A stretch of DNA of 32,304 bases from an uncultured Alphaproteobacteria bacterium (GCA_902553945.1 CACDMT010000015.1:1-32304), one strand, 5' to 3'. Counted from the stretch's first letter, positions 1 through 8,067 are shown. The notes: generated by a model from the sequence alone, not told the origin. Translations and numbers: made by a program.

Positions 1-431
1 TTTAAAAAAAAAGTATCAACAACCTGATTAAAAACTGTTGTTACTAAACCAACTTCATACCAATTATTGTTTAAATCATAAAAGACAGTATTAAGAAAGG
101 CTATAGAGACAAATAGTAGAAAAAATTTTAACAATACTAATCTATTTTTAATTCCTAAGAAAAATTTAGAGCCATTAATTAGTAAAAAAATAGATATAAA
201 ATAAGATGAATGCCCAAATAAAACCATCATCAAACTTGATGTATATGCGCCAACATAACCAAGATAATTAGAAATATTGTCAGAGTATGTATTATCAGCA
301 TATTGAGAAAATCCAGGATCATCTGAACTATATGAAATTAAACTAATAAATAGAAAAATTGAAAATATAGATATGGTGATACCAAGTGAAAATTTTAATA
401 TAAATAATTTAAATGACCCATATTTGAACAT
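1..431 (-). CDS. ftsK: DNA translocase FtsK, N-terminal part (runs off the left edge)
   Basis: This is the first 143 codons of an inner-membrane DNA translocase that acts at the division septum in chromosome segregation. The reading frame was translated by hand on the minus strand from the ATG at 429-431 and stays open to position 1. Hydrophobic segments lie at about residues 8-34, 62-86 and 98-118. Between the first two are the short periplasmic-loop signatures typical of FtsK N-domains: SYSSDDPGFSQ (residues 33-43) followed by NYLGYVGAY (55-63). An in-frame stop lies shortly upstream of the ATG, which fixes the start. The RecA-like motor and gamma domains would lie outside the window. The gene diverges from the UbiH-family gene with about 50 bp between the starts. 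The family call rests on the N-terminal signature alone. Confidence 0.82.
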   Translation of the reverse strand, partial: MFKYGSFKLFILKFSLGITISIFSIFLFISLISYSSDDPGFSQYADNTYSDNISNYLGYVGAYTSSLMMVLFGHSSYFISIFLLINGSKFFLGIKNRLVLLKFFLLFVSIAFLNTVFYDLNNNWYEVGLVTTVFNQVVDTFFL

Positions 432-480
432 ATATAGTATCTTTGTAATACATTTAGATTATGGTAATTCGAAGAAAATT

Positions 481-1662
481 ATGAAAGAAATTTATACCAA
501 TATACACATAATAGGCGGGGGTTTAATTGGATTAGCCACCGCATATTGTTTGTCTAAACTTAGTTATAATATTGTTGTTTCTGATAAAAAATCTACTTTT
601 GCAGATCTTAATAACAAAGATGATAACAGAACCGTTGCTATTTCAGAAGGAACAAAAAATTTTCTTGAAGAGTTAGGGGTTTGGAAAAGTTTATACAAAA
701 ATAGCGAACAAATTAAAGAAATAAAGGTTGTTGATAGGAATTTTACAAACAACCTTGTTTTTGAAAATAAAAGAAGTAAATCAAATTTAGGCTACATTAT
801 CAAAAACAAAACCATACTTAAAAAAATATATCTAAGATTAAAAAGTATGAAAAATGTAACTTTCATATCAAATTCAAATGTTTGTTCAATTGATTATAAA
901 AATAATTATATATATTCAAAGAGCAATGTATCATTGATTAAGTCAGATTTAATCATTGCTGCTGATGGTAAAAACAGTAAGGTTAGAAATATTATCAAAA
1001 CCCCACTTTATAAAAAAAATTATAACCAATCAGCTTTGGTTGTTTGTTTCACACATAAAAATAGTCACAACAATACTGCATATGAGTTTTTTTATAAAAA
1101 CGGACCCTTGGCTATTTTACCAATGAAAAAAGAATCTGGTAATTTTTGTAGTTCTATAGTTTGGTCTAATGATGCTGATATTCTAAATCAACTTATGTCA
1201 ATTGATGAAAGTGAATTAATAAATATATTAAACGAAAAAATACACCAATCAGTTGGTAAGGTAAAAAAGATTTTTTCAAAAAATCTATTTCCACTTACAT
1301 CTCATTTAAATTCTAAATTTTATGATAAAAGATTAATATACGTTGGTGATTCAGCACACTCAATACATCCAATAGCCGGACAAGGTTGGAATCTAGGTAT
1401 GAGGGATGTTAAAAAAATATTTGAAATTTCAAAAAAATATCATGAACTAGGTATTGATTTAGGTGGATTAGAATTTTGTAAAAAATATAATGACAAATCA
1501 TATTATGATGCATATCAACTTTATCAGATAACAGATAAGTTGGATTATATTTTTAAGCTCAATAAACCACCTTTTTTGTTTATTAGATCATTAGGTTTTG
1601 ATATTTTAAATAAGAACGATAAAATTAAAAATTTAATTAGTGACTTTGCAATGGGTGTTTAA
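481..1662 (+). CDS. UbiH/UbiF/Coq6-family FAD-dependent monooxygenase
   Basis: This is a flavoprotein hydroxylase of the family that adds hydroxyl groups to the ubiquinone ring; it would act at the inner face of the membrane. The 393-residue product has the three family signatures: the FAD dinucleotide motif IIGGGLIGLATAY (about residues 10-22), a DG motif (ADGKNSKVR), and the GD motif GDSAHSIHPIAGQGWNLGM near residue 290. I chose the ATG at 481 because MKEIYTNIHIIGGG places the Rossmann strand at the very N-terminus. An upstream in-frame ATG at 373 would add 36 residues overlapping the ftsK start. Which ring position is modified (UbiH, UbiF, UbiI or a broad-range UbiL/M type) cannot be read from sequence. 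The stop shares the bases TTAA with the stop of the convergent LON-domain gene. Confidence 0.88.
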   Translation: MKEIYTNIHIIGGGLIGLATAYCLSKLSYNIVVSDKKSTFADLNNKDDNRTVAISEGTKNFLEELGVWKSLYKNSEQIKEIKVVDRNFTNNLVFENKRSKSNLGYIIKNKTILKKIYLRLKSMKNVTFISNSNVCSIDYKNNYIYSKSNVSLIKSDLIIAADGKNSKVRNIIKTPLYKKNYNQSALVVCFTHKNSHNNTAYEFFYKNGPLAILPMKKESGNFCSSIVWSNDADILNQLMSIDESELINILNEKIHQSVGKVKKIFSKNLFPLTSHLNSKFYDKRLIYVGDSAHSIHPIAGQGWNLGMRDVKKIFEISKKYHELGIDLGGLEFCKKYNDKSYYDAYQLYQITDKLDYIFKLNKPPFLFIRSLGFDILNKNDKIKNLISDFAMGV

Positions 1663-2255
1663 TTTATACTTTTTTGTTCACCTGTTTCATAAATTTCTAA
1701 TTCAATTATCGACAATAATTTATTATAAAAATCAGTAATATTTTTAGTTTCTAATAATGTTTGTTTTTCAATATCTTTAAATGGAGATACCATTGCTATA
1801 AACTTAATAAGTTGATCTATATCAATTTTATCAATTTCGCTTAAATCAAGATTTATATTTTTAATATTTATATAGTTTTGATAGTTATTTATTAATTTTG
1901 AACGCATATCTTCACTCAATTTATTTTTTATATCTGGTTTATAAGTTAAAATATTTGCAGATATCATCCTGAATTTATGTTTTTTATCTAACTCTTTATT
2001 TATCTTAAAACAGCTAGATCCAGAGAGGCTAATAAGATATCTTCCATCATTTGTTTCACTAAAACTCACTATTTTTCCAAGACAACCAATTTTAAAAAGT
2101 TTGTTTTTACTATCTGATTGTATCATTCCTATATACCGTTTGTTTGCTAATGCGTAATCAACCATTTCTAAATATCTTTTTTCAAAAATGTTTAACGGCA
2201 TATTTGTTCCTGGAAAAAGTACTGCACCATTAAGAGGAAAAATTGGTATTTCCAT
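1659..2255 (-). CDS. LON N-terminal substrate-binding domain protein (LonN/PUA-like)
   Basis: This 198-residue stand-alone LON N-terminal domain (PF02190 type) lacks the AAA+ ATPase and protease parts of Lon. The signature is at the N-terminus: IPIFPLNGAVLFPGTNMPLN, followed by IFEKRYLEMVDYAL and a GRYLISLSGSSCF segment. The biochemical role of these short proteins is not established. The start is the ATG at 2253-2255, one base after the stop of the CnoX reading frame (2257-2259). Longer upstream starts would overlap that gene and add residues unlike the family. Alphaproteobacteria commonly carry a thioredoxin/CnoX-LON-(Trm112)-UbiH neighbourhood; the small Trm112-type gene is missing here. 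The close spacing implies co-transcription and translational coupling with ProX and CnoX. Confidence 0.85.
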   Translation of the reverse strand: MEIPIFPLNGAVLFPGTNMPLNIFEKRYLEMVDYALANKRYIGMIQSDSKNKLFKIGCLGKIVSFSETNDGRYLISLSGSSCFKINKELDKKHKFRMISANILTYKPDIKNKLSEDMRSKLINNYQNYINIKNINLDLSEIDKIDIDQLIKFIAMVSPFKDIEKQTLLETKNITDFYNKLLSIIELEIYETGEQKSIN

Positions 2256-2256
2256 A

Positions 2257-2553
2257 CTAAGAAAACATAATCTGTGAGAGTTTTTTTCTATAGACAATTG
2301 TATATTCATTAGTATTACCAAGTACATCAAAAAATTCTAACATTTTTATTTTTATCTTATCTTTGTTTTTTGGATAATTTTTTAATAATAACTCCATACA
2401 ACTTTCATAATCTTGAATAGAGAAATATTTATCAGATACCTCTAATATTAAATTAATATCATTTGGCTTTTTTTCTAATTTATTAATCAAGTCATCAATA
2501 TTTGGTCCTGATAAATTTTTTTTAATAATATCTAATTTTTTTATTAATTTTTT
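2257..2553 (-). CDS. cnoX: CnoX/YbbN C-terminal TPR segment, out of frame with the N-terminal part
   Basis: This is the C-terminal part of the CnoX/YbbN thioredoxin-TPR protein, in a different frame from the thioredoxin part. The frame is open on the minus strand from 2553 to the TAG at 2257-2259. It begins within the poly-A tracts and continues LDIIKKNLSGPNIDDLINKL, then two TPR-like helix pairs and a closing NEYTIVYRKKLSQIMF, which matches the usual YbbN ending of the type (EYRRRLASLLF). No good ATG of its own is visible; the best internal start is a TTG at 2490. It is best read as the tail of the upstream thioredoxin gene, reached by a one-base frame change (see findings). If the frame is restored, the whole protein is 288 residues, close to E. 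coli CnoX (about 284). Confidence 0.72.
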   Translation of the reverse strand, partial: KKLIKKLDIIKKNLSGPNIDDLINKLEKKPNDINLILEVSDKYFSIQDYESCMELLLKNYPKNKDKIKIKMLEFFDVLGNTNEYTIVYRKKLSQIMFS

Positions 2554-3124
2554 TTATTTCATCTTTTTCTTTAACTTCTTTTTCTAAAGAACTAATGAAC
2601 GTATCAAATTCTTCAAATTGCCTTAGTTCAATAAGACATTCTAAATAAAGCTCTAATGCTCTTATTTCTTCGGGATTGTTAGCAATAAACTCAAGTAATA
2701 AATCTTTATTTTCCTCAAATTTATTTTCAGACATTCCAATTTTTATTTGTTCATAAAATTCAGTGAAATCTTCATTTATTTTTGAACCTAAACATTTTTC
2801 AACAAAATCGATAATTTGTTTTTCTGGAAGAACACCCTGAAAAGCATTAACTATTTGTTTATTTTTAAAAGCATAAACAGTTGGTATTGATTGTATTCTT
2901 AGTTGAGCGGCAATTTGCTGGTTATCATCTATGTTAATTTTTACCAATGTTACTTTGTCTCCACATTGTATAATAATCTTTTCTAATAGAGGTGTTAATT
3001 GTTTACAAGGACCACACCAAGGTGCCCAAAAATCAACAACAATTAATTTATTTTGACTGGCTTCAACGACCTTATCATTAAAATCAACCTCATTAACATC
3101 AATTATATTGTTATTTTCATTCAT
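2522..3124 (-). CDS. cnoX: CnoX/YbbN-like thioredoxin-fold co-chaperone (N-terminal part; frameshifted at its 3' end)
   Basis: This is a thioredoxin-like chaperone/holdase of the CnoX (YbbN) family, cytoplasmic, which protects oxidised clients and hands them to GroEL or DnaK in characterised members. The thioredoxin domain covers residues 8-110 with the active-site motif WAPWCGPCKQL. Both cysteines (C37, C40) are present and so is the cis-proline region IQSIPTVYAF. Alpha-helical TPR-type sequence follows from about residue 115. As read, the frame ends early at residue 200 (KKINKKIRYY). The missing C-terminal repeats are encoded immediately downstream in another frame. I chose the ATG at 3124 rather than the TTG at 3133; it overlaps the ProX stop by 8 bases (ATGAATGA). 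The gene lies between ProX and the LON-domain gene. Confidence 0.85.
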   Translation of the reverse strand: MNENNNIIDVNEVDFNDKVVEASQNKLIVVDFWAPWCGPCKQLTPLLEKIIIQCGDKVTLVKINIDDNQQIAAQLRIQSIPTVYAFKNKQIVNAFQGVLPEKQIIDFVEKCLGSKINEDFTEFYEQIKIGMSENKFEENKDLLLEFIANNPEEIRALELYLECLIELRQFEEFDTFISSLEKEVKEKDEIKKINKKIRYY

Positions 3125-3632
3125 AAATATCAACTACACTATAAGTGTCCAAAGAAAAAATATTAATTTTTTTTTTATTTTCAAGAATAAAACCAATAAA
3201 CTCTTTAGTTTTTATTGTTATGGTAGTTGTATTAATAAGTGGGTGGAAATTAACTACATTACTTCTCGCAAGTTTTTCATCTAAATAAAAAGAAACTTCA
3301 TTTTTTTTATCATTTAAAAGGGAGTATGGTGAAACAGATCCAGGCCTAATACCTAAGTATTTTTGTAAATATATCTCATTTGCAAATGAAAGGTTCTTGG
3401 CATCAATTGATTTAGAGAAACGTTTTAGATCAATTTGAGCATTTTCATCACAGCTAAAAAGAAAAAATTTATTTTTTTTATTTTTTAAAAATAAGTTTTT
3501 TGTATGTGACCCATCAATTTCTCCCCTTAATTTTTCCGAGTCTTCTACGGTAAACAATGGTTTGTGATCATGAATTTGAAAATCTAGACCTTTTGCTCTA
3601 AGTAATTCTAATAAATCTGATTTTGACAACAT
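3117..3632 (-). CDS. ProX/YbaK-family prolyl-tRNA editing deacylase
   Basis: This 171-residue free-standing editing domain belongs to the INS/YbaK superfamily, ProX-like subgroup (ProXp-ala), which hydrolyses mischarged Ala-tRNA(Pro) in trans. Visible family motifs are FTVEDSEKLRGEIDGSHTKN with the conserved lysine in KNLFLKNKKNKFFLF, the loop GIRPGSVSPYSLLND, and the FHPLINTTTITIK segment near the C-terminus. The length matches the single-domain family (about 165-175). It is the first gene of a leftward operon and its stop overlaps the CnoX start. It diverges from crtI with 57 bp between the starts. Specificity (Ala-, Cys- or other mis-tRNA) is inferred from subgroup resemblance only. Confidence 0.83.
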   Translation of the reverse strand: MLSKSDLLELLRAKGLDFQIHDHKPLFTVEDSEKLRGEIDGSHTKNLFLKNKKNKFFLFSCDENAQIDLKRFSKSIDAKNLSFANEIYLQKYLGIRPGSVSPYSLLNDKKNEVSFYLDEKLARSNVVNFHPLINTTTITIKTKEFIGFILENKKKINIFSLDTYSVVDIYE

Positions 3633-3689
3633 AAATTTAATTATATTAATAAAGAAATAAGGTATTTAAATAAAAATTGAAAATTAAAA

Positions 3690-5168
3690 ATGAATAAAAA
3701 AGCAATAGTAATTGGTAGTGGTTTTGGGGGAATAGCTGTTAGCTTAAGATTAAAAAAGCTAGGTTTTGATACAACAATTATTGAAAAACTTAATGACATA
3801 GGTGGAAGAGCGAGAGTTTTTGAAATTAATGGATTTAAACATGATGCAGGCCCAACAGTTATAACTGCACCTTTTTTATTTGATGAATTGTTTGATTTAT
3901 TTAACAAAAAAAGAAGTGATCATTTAAATTTTGTATCATTAGAGCCTTGGTATAGATATTATTTTCATGATGGTAAAACTTTTGATTATTCCTCTACTAT
4001 TGAAAAAACAAATAATGAAATAAATAAATTTAATAAAAAAGATGTTGATGGGTATTCAAAATTATTAGAACAATCAAAAAAAATTTTTGATATTGGATTT
4101 ACAAAGCTTGGAGATCAGCCTTTTTTATCTTTTTTTAAAATGCTTGTTTTGATTCCAAGTTTAATTAAATTAAAAAGTTACTTGACTGTTTCACAACTTG
4201 TAAATAAGTATTTAAAAAACCCATATCTAAGAAAAGCATTTTCCATTCATCCACTTTTAGTTGGTGGCGATCCTCACACAACAACTTCAATTTATTTACT
4301 TATTCATTATTTAGAGAGAAAATGGGGAGTTTATTTTTGTATGGGGGGCACTGGTAAAATTGTATCTGAGTTAAAAAAATTAATGATTGAAAATGATATC
4401 AAAATTAAAACAAACACTAATGTAAAAAAACTTATTGTTGAAAATAACAAAATTATAAACATAGTAACAGATAACGAAAATATAACAGATTTTGATCTTG
4501 TTGTTTGTAATGCAGACCCACCAACAGTTTATTCTGAGATGCTTAAAAATTTTAACCTTAGAAGGCCATTTAGAAATCCAAAAAAATTACAATACTCAAT
4601 GGGTTTGTTTGTGCTTTTTTTCGGCACTAAAAAAAAATATGACAATGTTGCACACCACACTATTTGGATGACTGAAAGATTTAAATTTTTGTTAAATGAT
4701 ATTTTTAAAAAAAAAATATTACCAAAAGACTTTTCTTTATATATTCACCGACCTACTGCAACAGATAAATCTTTTGCACCAGAGGGTTGCGACAGTTATT
4801 ATGTATTATGCCCTGTTCCTAATTTACTAGGAAAAATTGATTGGGACAAAGAATCAAATAAATTAAAAGATAGAATTATAAATGAATTATCACGAACAAT
4901 AATGCCTGGCTTAGAAAATAAAATAACGAATGCATTTTGGATGAGCCCAAAAGATTTTAAAAATGATTATAGATCAATGCATGGATCTGGCTTTTCTATT
5001 GCACCTATTTTTTCTCAATCAGCTTGGTTCAGATATCACAATAAAGATAGTAAAATTAATAACCTTTATTTTTCTGCCGCAGGCTCTCATCCTGGTGCGG
5101 GAATACCAGGAGTTCTTTCTTCAGCGAAAGTTGTTGAAAAAATTATTAAAGATGATTTTAAATTATAA
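3690..5168 (+). CDS. crtI: Phytoene desaturase CrtI
   Basis: This FAD-dependent desaturase/isomerase introduces four double bonds into phytoene to give lycopene. The 492-residue length is normal for bacterial CrtI. The N-terminus carries the dinucleotide-binding fold IVIGSGFGGIAVSLRLKKLG followed by GGRARVFEINGFKHDAGPTV. The C-terminus has the hallmark SAAGSHPGAGIPGVLSSAK. Other family landmarks are HPLLVGGDPHTTTSIYLL and the GVYFCMGGTGKIV block. It is the first gene of a tight carotenoid operon and its TAA overlaps the crtB ATG (TAATG). Desaturation number (three-step neurosporene versus four-step lycopene) cannot be told from sequence, but the downstream CrtY and Blh imply lycopene. Confidence 0.93.
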   Translation: MNKKAIVIGSGFGGIAVSLRLKKLGFDTTIIEKLNDIGGRARVFEINGFKHDAGPTVITAPFLFDELFDLFNKKRSDHLNFVSLEPWYRYYFHDGKTFDYSSTIEKTNNEINKFNKKDVDGYSKLLEQSKKIFDIGFTKLGDQPFLSFFKMLVLIPSLIKLKSYLTVSQLVNKYLKNPYLRKAFSIHPLLVGGDPHTTTSIYLLIHYLERKWGVYFCMGGTGKIVSELKKLMIENDIKIKTNTNVKKLIVENNKIINIVTDNENITDFDLVVCNADPPTVYSEMLKNFNLRRPFRNPKKLQYSMGLFVLFFGTKKKYDNVAHHTIWMTERFKFLLNDIFKKKILPKDFSLYIHRPTATDKSFAPEGCDSYYVLCPVPNLLGKIDWDKESNKLKDRIINELSRTIMPGLENKITNAFWMSPKDFKNDYRSMHGSGFSIAPIFSQSAWFRYHNKDSKINNLYFSAAGSHPGAGIPGVLSSAKVVEKIIKDDFKL

Positions 5169-6049
5169 TGCACAATATAAAATTTAATTCTTTAGATGAC
5201 TTAAAAAAAGAAGGTAAAAGTTTTTACTGGGCCAGTTTTTTTCTACCAAGAAATTTGAGAAACAATGTTGCAACTTTATATTCTATATGTAGAAATTTTG
5301 ATAATATCGCAGATAATGATGATAAGGATAGATCTAAAAAATTACAAATCTTAATTAATGAAATTAAGGCAAACAAAAACAACAAAATAAATAAATTTTT
5401 TACAGAAAATAAAATTGAAATCTCCATATTAGAAGATTTAGTTCAAGGCTTAATTTTAGATCAATCTTTAATTAGAATACAAAATGAGAAAGAACTAGTA
5501 ACGTATTCTTATAAAGTTGCAGGAACAGTTGGTTTAATGATGTCAAAAGTAATAGGTATAACAAATAACCAATCTAATTCTAGTGCCATAGACTTAGGAA
5601 TAGCAATGCAAATGACGAATATTGCAAGAGATATATTTGAGGATGCTAATATGAATAGGATTTATATTCCTTTGGATTGGATAAAAAACATAGATATAAA
5701 TCTTCTAAAAAATGAAAATAAAATATCATATGAACAAGAAGTTATTATTTCTAATGCAATATTTAGACTATTAGAATTATCAGAAAAATTTTATTTAAAT
5801 GGATTTGCTGGAATGAAATATATTCCCTTAAGACCAAGATTATCAATATTTATCGCTGCAAAAATATATAGGGGAATTGGTTTAAAAATTAGAAGAAGAG
5901 GAAAAAAATATAATAGGCAGAGAATATATTTAAATATTTTTGAAAAAATATTAATTACTTTTCAGTCATTTTTAACTTTTATATTTCTAACTGCTTTTAG
6001 TTATAAATATATTAAATTAAGAGACACTTTACCCAATGAAAATCTATAA
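5168..6049 (+). CDS. crtB: Phytoene synthase CrtB
   Basis: This is a squalene/phytoene synthase family enzyme that condenses two geranylgeranyl-PP to phytoene. The 293-residue product has the first aspartate motif in CRNFDNIADNDD (D45 and D49 hold the DxxxD spacing, though the usual second Asp is Asn46). The second metal-binding motif is in NIARDIFEDANMNRIYIP (D155, E158, D159). GTVGLMMSKVIG and ALDLGIAMQMTN-like helices match the family. A hydrophobic C-terminal tail (about residues 258-280) suggests membrane association. It starts on the crtI stop codon and its 3' end overlaps crtY by 14 bases, so all are translated from one message. No geranylgeranyl-PP synthase (crtE) is in the window. 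Confidence 0.92.
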   Translation: MHNIKFNSLDDLKKEGKSFYWASFFLPRNLRNNVATLYSICRNFDNIADNDDKDRSKKLQILINEIKANKNNKINKFFTENKIEISILEDLVQGLILDQSLIRIQNEKELVTYSYKVAGTVGLMMSKVIGITNNQSNSSAIDLGIAMQMTNIARDIFEDANMNRIYIPLDWIKNIDINLLKNENKISYEQEVIISNAIFRLLELSEKFYLNGFAGMKYIPLRPRLSIFIAAKIYRGIGLKIRRRGKKYNRQRIYLNIFEKILITFQSFLTFIFLTAFSYKYIKLRDTLPNENL

Positions 6050-7118
6050 AGCAGCTATAATAGGATTGGGTTCAAGCGGTCTTGCCGTTAACAAATTAAT
6101 TTATGACAATAAAGATAATGAGGTAATTGCATTTGATAATGCAAATATAAATAATAGAAATAACTACTTTGGGTTTTGGTTAACAAATTGGATGAAACCC
6201 TATGAAAATTTGATTGAAAAAAAATGGAATAGTTGGCAGATAAGTAATAACAATCTAAAAATAATACACAGTGATGAAAATCACCCTTACTGTGTAATTA
6301 GTTTTGAGAATTGGAAAAAGTTTTGTTTAGATACTAAAAATAAATTTAAATTAGTAAATAAAAAAGTAATTAAATATTTTCCTAAAGAAAATTTTTATAA
6401 AATAATTACCGAAGATAATAAGGAGTATTTAGCTGAAAAAATTTATGACTCAAGATTTAAAAAAAAAAGAAACAATGAATTAATTCAACATTTTTATGGA
6501 ATAACAATAAACACAAATGACAATACTTTTAATGATAAAAAAATAACACTTATGCATTTTACAAAAGTAGAAAATTTTTTACATTTTATTTATATTTTGC
6601 CATTTAGTCACAACAAAGCTCTTATTGAGTCAACGGTGTTTTCTAAAAATAATTTAAGTGAAAATTGGTACAAAGAACAAATAAATAAATATTTAAAAGA
6701 AAATTCAATTAATGTTACCCAAGAACTATCATATGAGAAAGGTATAATACCGATGTTTTTTGCTGACGAGAAAAAATCTCCCTATCCAAATATTTTTAAT
6801 ATCGGAATAAGGGGTGGAGCATGTAAGGCTTCTACCGGATATGCGTTTGCGTTCTTGGTAAAACAAATTCAGCTTTTAAAAAAAACAAATAGTAAAGAAA
6901 TAAATATTCATAGTTTTATAGAAAAGAAAATGGACCAAGTATTTTTAAATTATTTAAAAAATAATAATGAGTATGGTGATTCTTTTATTAAAATTGCTAA
7001 AAATTTAAATGGAAATGAATTTCAAGATTTTATGATGGGTCAATCAACCTTTAAAACTAAGTTTAAAATAATAAAGAGTATGCCAAAATTTCCATTTATT
7101 AAGGCATTATTTGGATAG
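6036..7118 (+). CDS. crtY: Lycopene beta-cyclase CrtY
   Basis: This FAD/NAD(P)H-dependent cyclase converts lycopene to beta-carotene. The 360-residue protein begins with a dinucleotide-binding motif IIGLGSSGLAVNKLI. It has the family strand ITLMHFTKVENFLHFIYILPF followed by HNKALIESTVF. Its C-terminal signature is IGIRGGACKASTGYAFAFLVKQI. Divergence from characterised CrtY proteins looks high, especially in residues 90-170. The call rests on these blocks plus the position between crtB and blh. Overlap of 14 bases with crtB and a 5-base gap to blh indicate one operon. Confidence 0.87.
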   Translation: MKIYKAAIIGLGSSGLAVNKLIYDNKDNEVIAFDNANINNRNNYFGFWLTNWMKPYENLIEKKWNSWQISNNNLKIIHSDENHPYCVISFENWKKFCLDTKNKFKLVNKKVIKYFPKENFYKIITEDNKEYLAEKIYDSRFKKKRNNELIQHFYGITINTNDNTFNDKKITLMHFTKVENFLHFIYILPFSHNKALIESTVFSKNNLSENWYKEQINKYLKENSINVTQELSYEKGIIPMFFADEKKSPYPNIFNIGIRGGACKASTGYAFAFLVKQIQLLKKTNSKEINIHSFIEKKMDQVFLNYLKNNNEYGDSFIKIAKNLNGNEFQDFMMGQSTFKTKFKIIKSMPKFPFIKALFG

Positions 7119-7123
7119 TTGTT

Positions 7124-7939
7124 ATGTTAGAACTTAATATACTAAATGTTATTTCATTTCTTTTAATATTTTTTATTGGCTTACCTCACGGGTCATTTGA
7201 TGGGGCAGTGGCATCTCTAGTAGGTTTTAATTCAAAATATGAATTCTTAAAATTTCTTTTATTTTATTTATTATTATTTTTTTTAGTTATTTTATTTTGG
7301 TTTTATTTCCCTATATTTTCACTAATTGTATTTTTGTTAATGACGATAGCCCATTTTGGTTTATGTGATTGGTCATTTTATAAAATTAATAATCATAAAA
7401 TTTTTGTTAGCTTTACATATGGTATGACAGTAATTTTTGGAATTATTTATTTTAATGAAGATCAATCATTTATAATTTTTGAATATTTAACAAACGAAAA
7501 TATTTATTTTTTTCAAGCATATTTATTTATACCTTATATTTTAACGATAATATCAATAATATATTTTATTTATATTTCTATTGCTGAATCAAAGTTAAGA
7601 ATTGGTATTTTGGAAATATTTTTTTTATTATTTATTTTTTATTTTTTTGATCCCCTATTGAGCTTTACAATATATTTTTGTTTTTTTCACACGTACAAAC
7701 ATCTAAGCCATTTAATAAAAAATGTTCTATTATATCTTCCAAATAAAAAAATCGTTCTTTATTCAACTATTGCCTTTACATTAATTTCATGGTTTGGTGG
7801 TATAACTATAGTTTTTTATTTGGCTCAAAATTTTTCACTTTATGAGTCAATTCTCAAAGTAATTTTTATTGGTCTTGCGGCTTTGACATTACCTCATATG
7901 ATACTTGTAGATTTAGTTTATAGACGCAAGTTCAATTAA
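7124..7939 (+). CDS. blh: Beta-carotene 15,15'-dioxygenase, Brp/Blh family (retinal-forming)
   Basis: This integral-membrane iron dioxygenase cleaves beta-carotene into two retinals, the chromophore of rhodopsins. The 271-residue product is strongly hydrophobic with about seven membrane segments. Family landmarks are GLPHGSFDGAVA (H22), AHFGLCDWSFY (H77), FFHTYKHLSHL (H189, H193) and LPHMILVDLVY (H258). H22, H77, H189 and H193 correspond in spacing to the four histidines proposed as iron ligands in characterised marine bacterial Blh, so the active site looks intact. As the last gene of crtI-crtB-crtY-blh it shows the operon exists for retinal rather than only for pigment. No opsin gene is present between 1 and 32304. 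Confidence 0.92.
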   Translation: MLELNILNVISFLLIFFIGLPHGSFDGAVASLVGFNSKYEFLKFLLFYLLLFFLVILFWFYFPIFSLIVFLLMTIAHFGLCDWSFYKINNHKIFVSFTYGMTVIFGIIYFNEDQSFIIFEYLTNENIYFFQAYLFIPYILTIISIIYFIYISIAESKLRIGILEIFFLLFIFYFFDPLLSFTIYFCFFHTYKHLSHLIKNVLLYLPNKKIVLYSTIAFTLISWFGGITIVFYLAQNFSLYESILKVIFIGLAALTLPHMILVDLVYRRKFN

Positions 7940-7954
7940 ACTTATGCTCTAATG

Positions 7955-7982
7955 TTGACTTATAAAACTAAAGTGTTAATTG
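7955..7982 (+). promoter_or_regulatory. Candidate sigma70-type promoter of tRNA-Gly
   Basis: TTGACT (7955-7960) and, 16 bases on, TAATTG (7977-7982) resemble -35 and -10 boxes placed about 10 bases before the mature tRNA 5' end. The AT-rich background makes chance matches common, but the TTGAC core and spacing are good. Confidence 0.4.
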
Positions 7983-7992
7983 TGTTTCTTAA

Positions 7993-8067
7993 GCGGGCGT
8001 AGCTCAGGGGTAGAGCGCAACCTTGCCAAGGTTGAAGTCGAGGGTTCGAATCCCTTCGCCCGCTCCA
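7993..8067 (+). tRNA. tRNA-Gly (anticodon GCC)
   Basis: The sequence folds as a complete cloverleaf. The acceptor stem is GCGGGCG paired with CGCCCGC. The D arm is GCTC...GAGC, the anticodon stem is CAACC/GGTTG with loop TTGCCAA, and the T arm has loop TTCGAAT. The anticodon GCC is at 8025-8027, and the terminal CCA is encoded (8065-8067). It is a strikingly GC-rich 75-base island in AT-rich DNA. It separates the retinal operon from the accessory glycan block. Confidence 0.96.

Noticed and set aside
373-480. Longer N-terminus for the UbiH-family gene (ATG at 373)
   Set aside because: It would overlap the start of ftsK and put 36 non-family residues before the FAD-binding strand; the ATG at 481 fits the family.
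8041-8067. tRNA-Gly 3' end as an attachment site
   Set aside because: I looked for a second copy of the 3' end (GGGTTCGAATCCC, CGCCCGCT) at the far side of the accessory block near 16400-16600 and elsewhere and saw none; no integrase gene is present.
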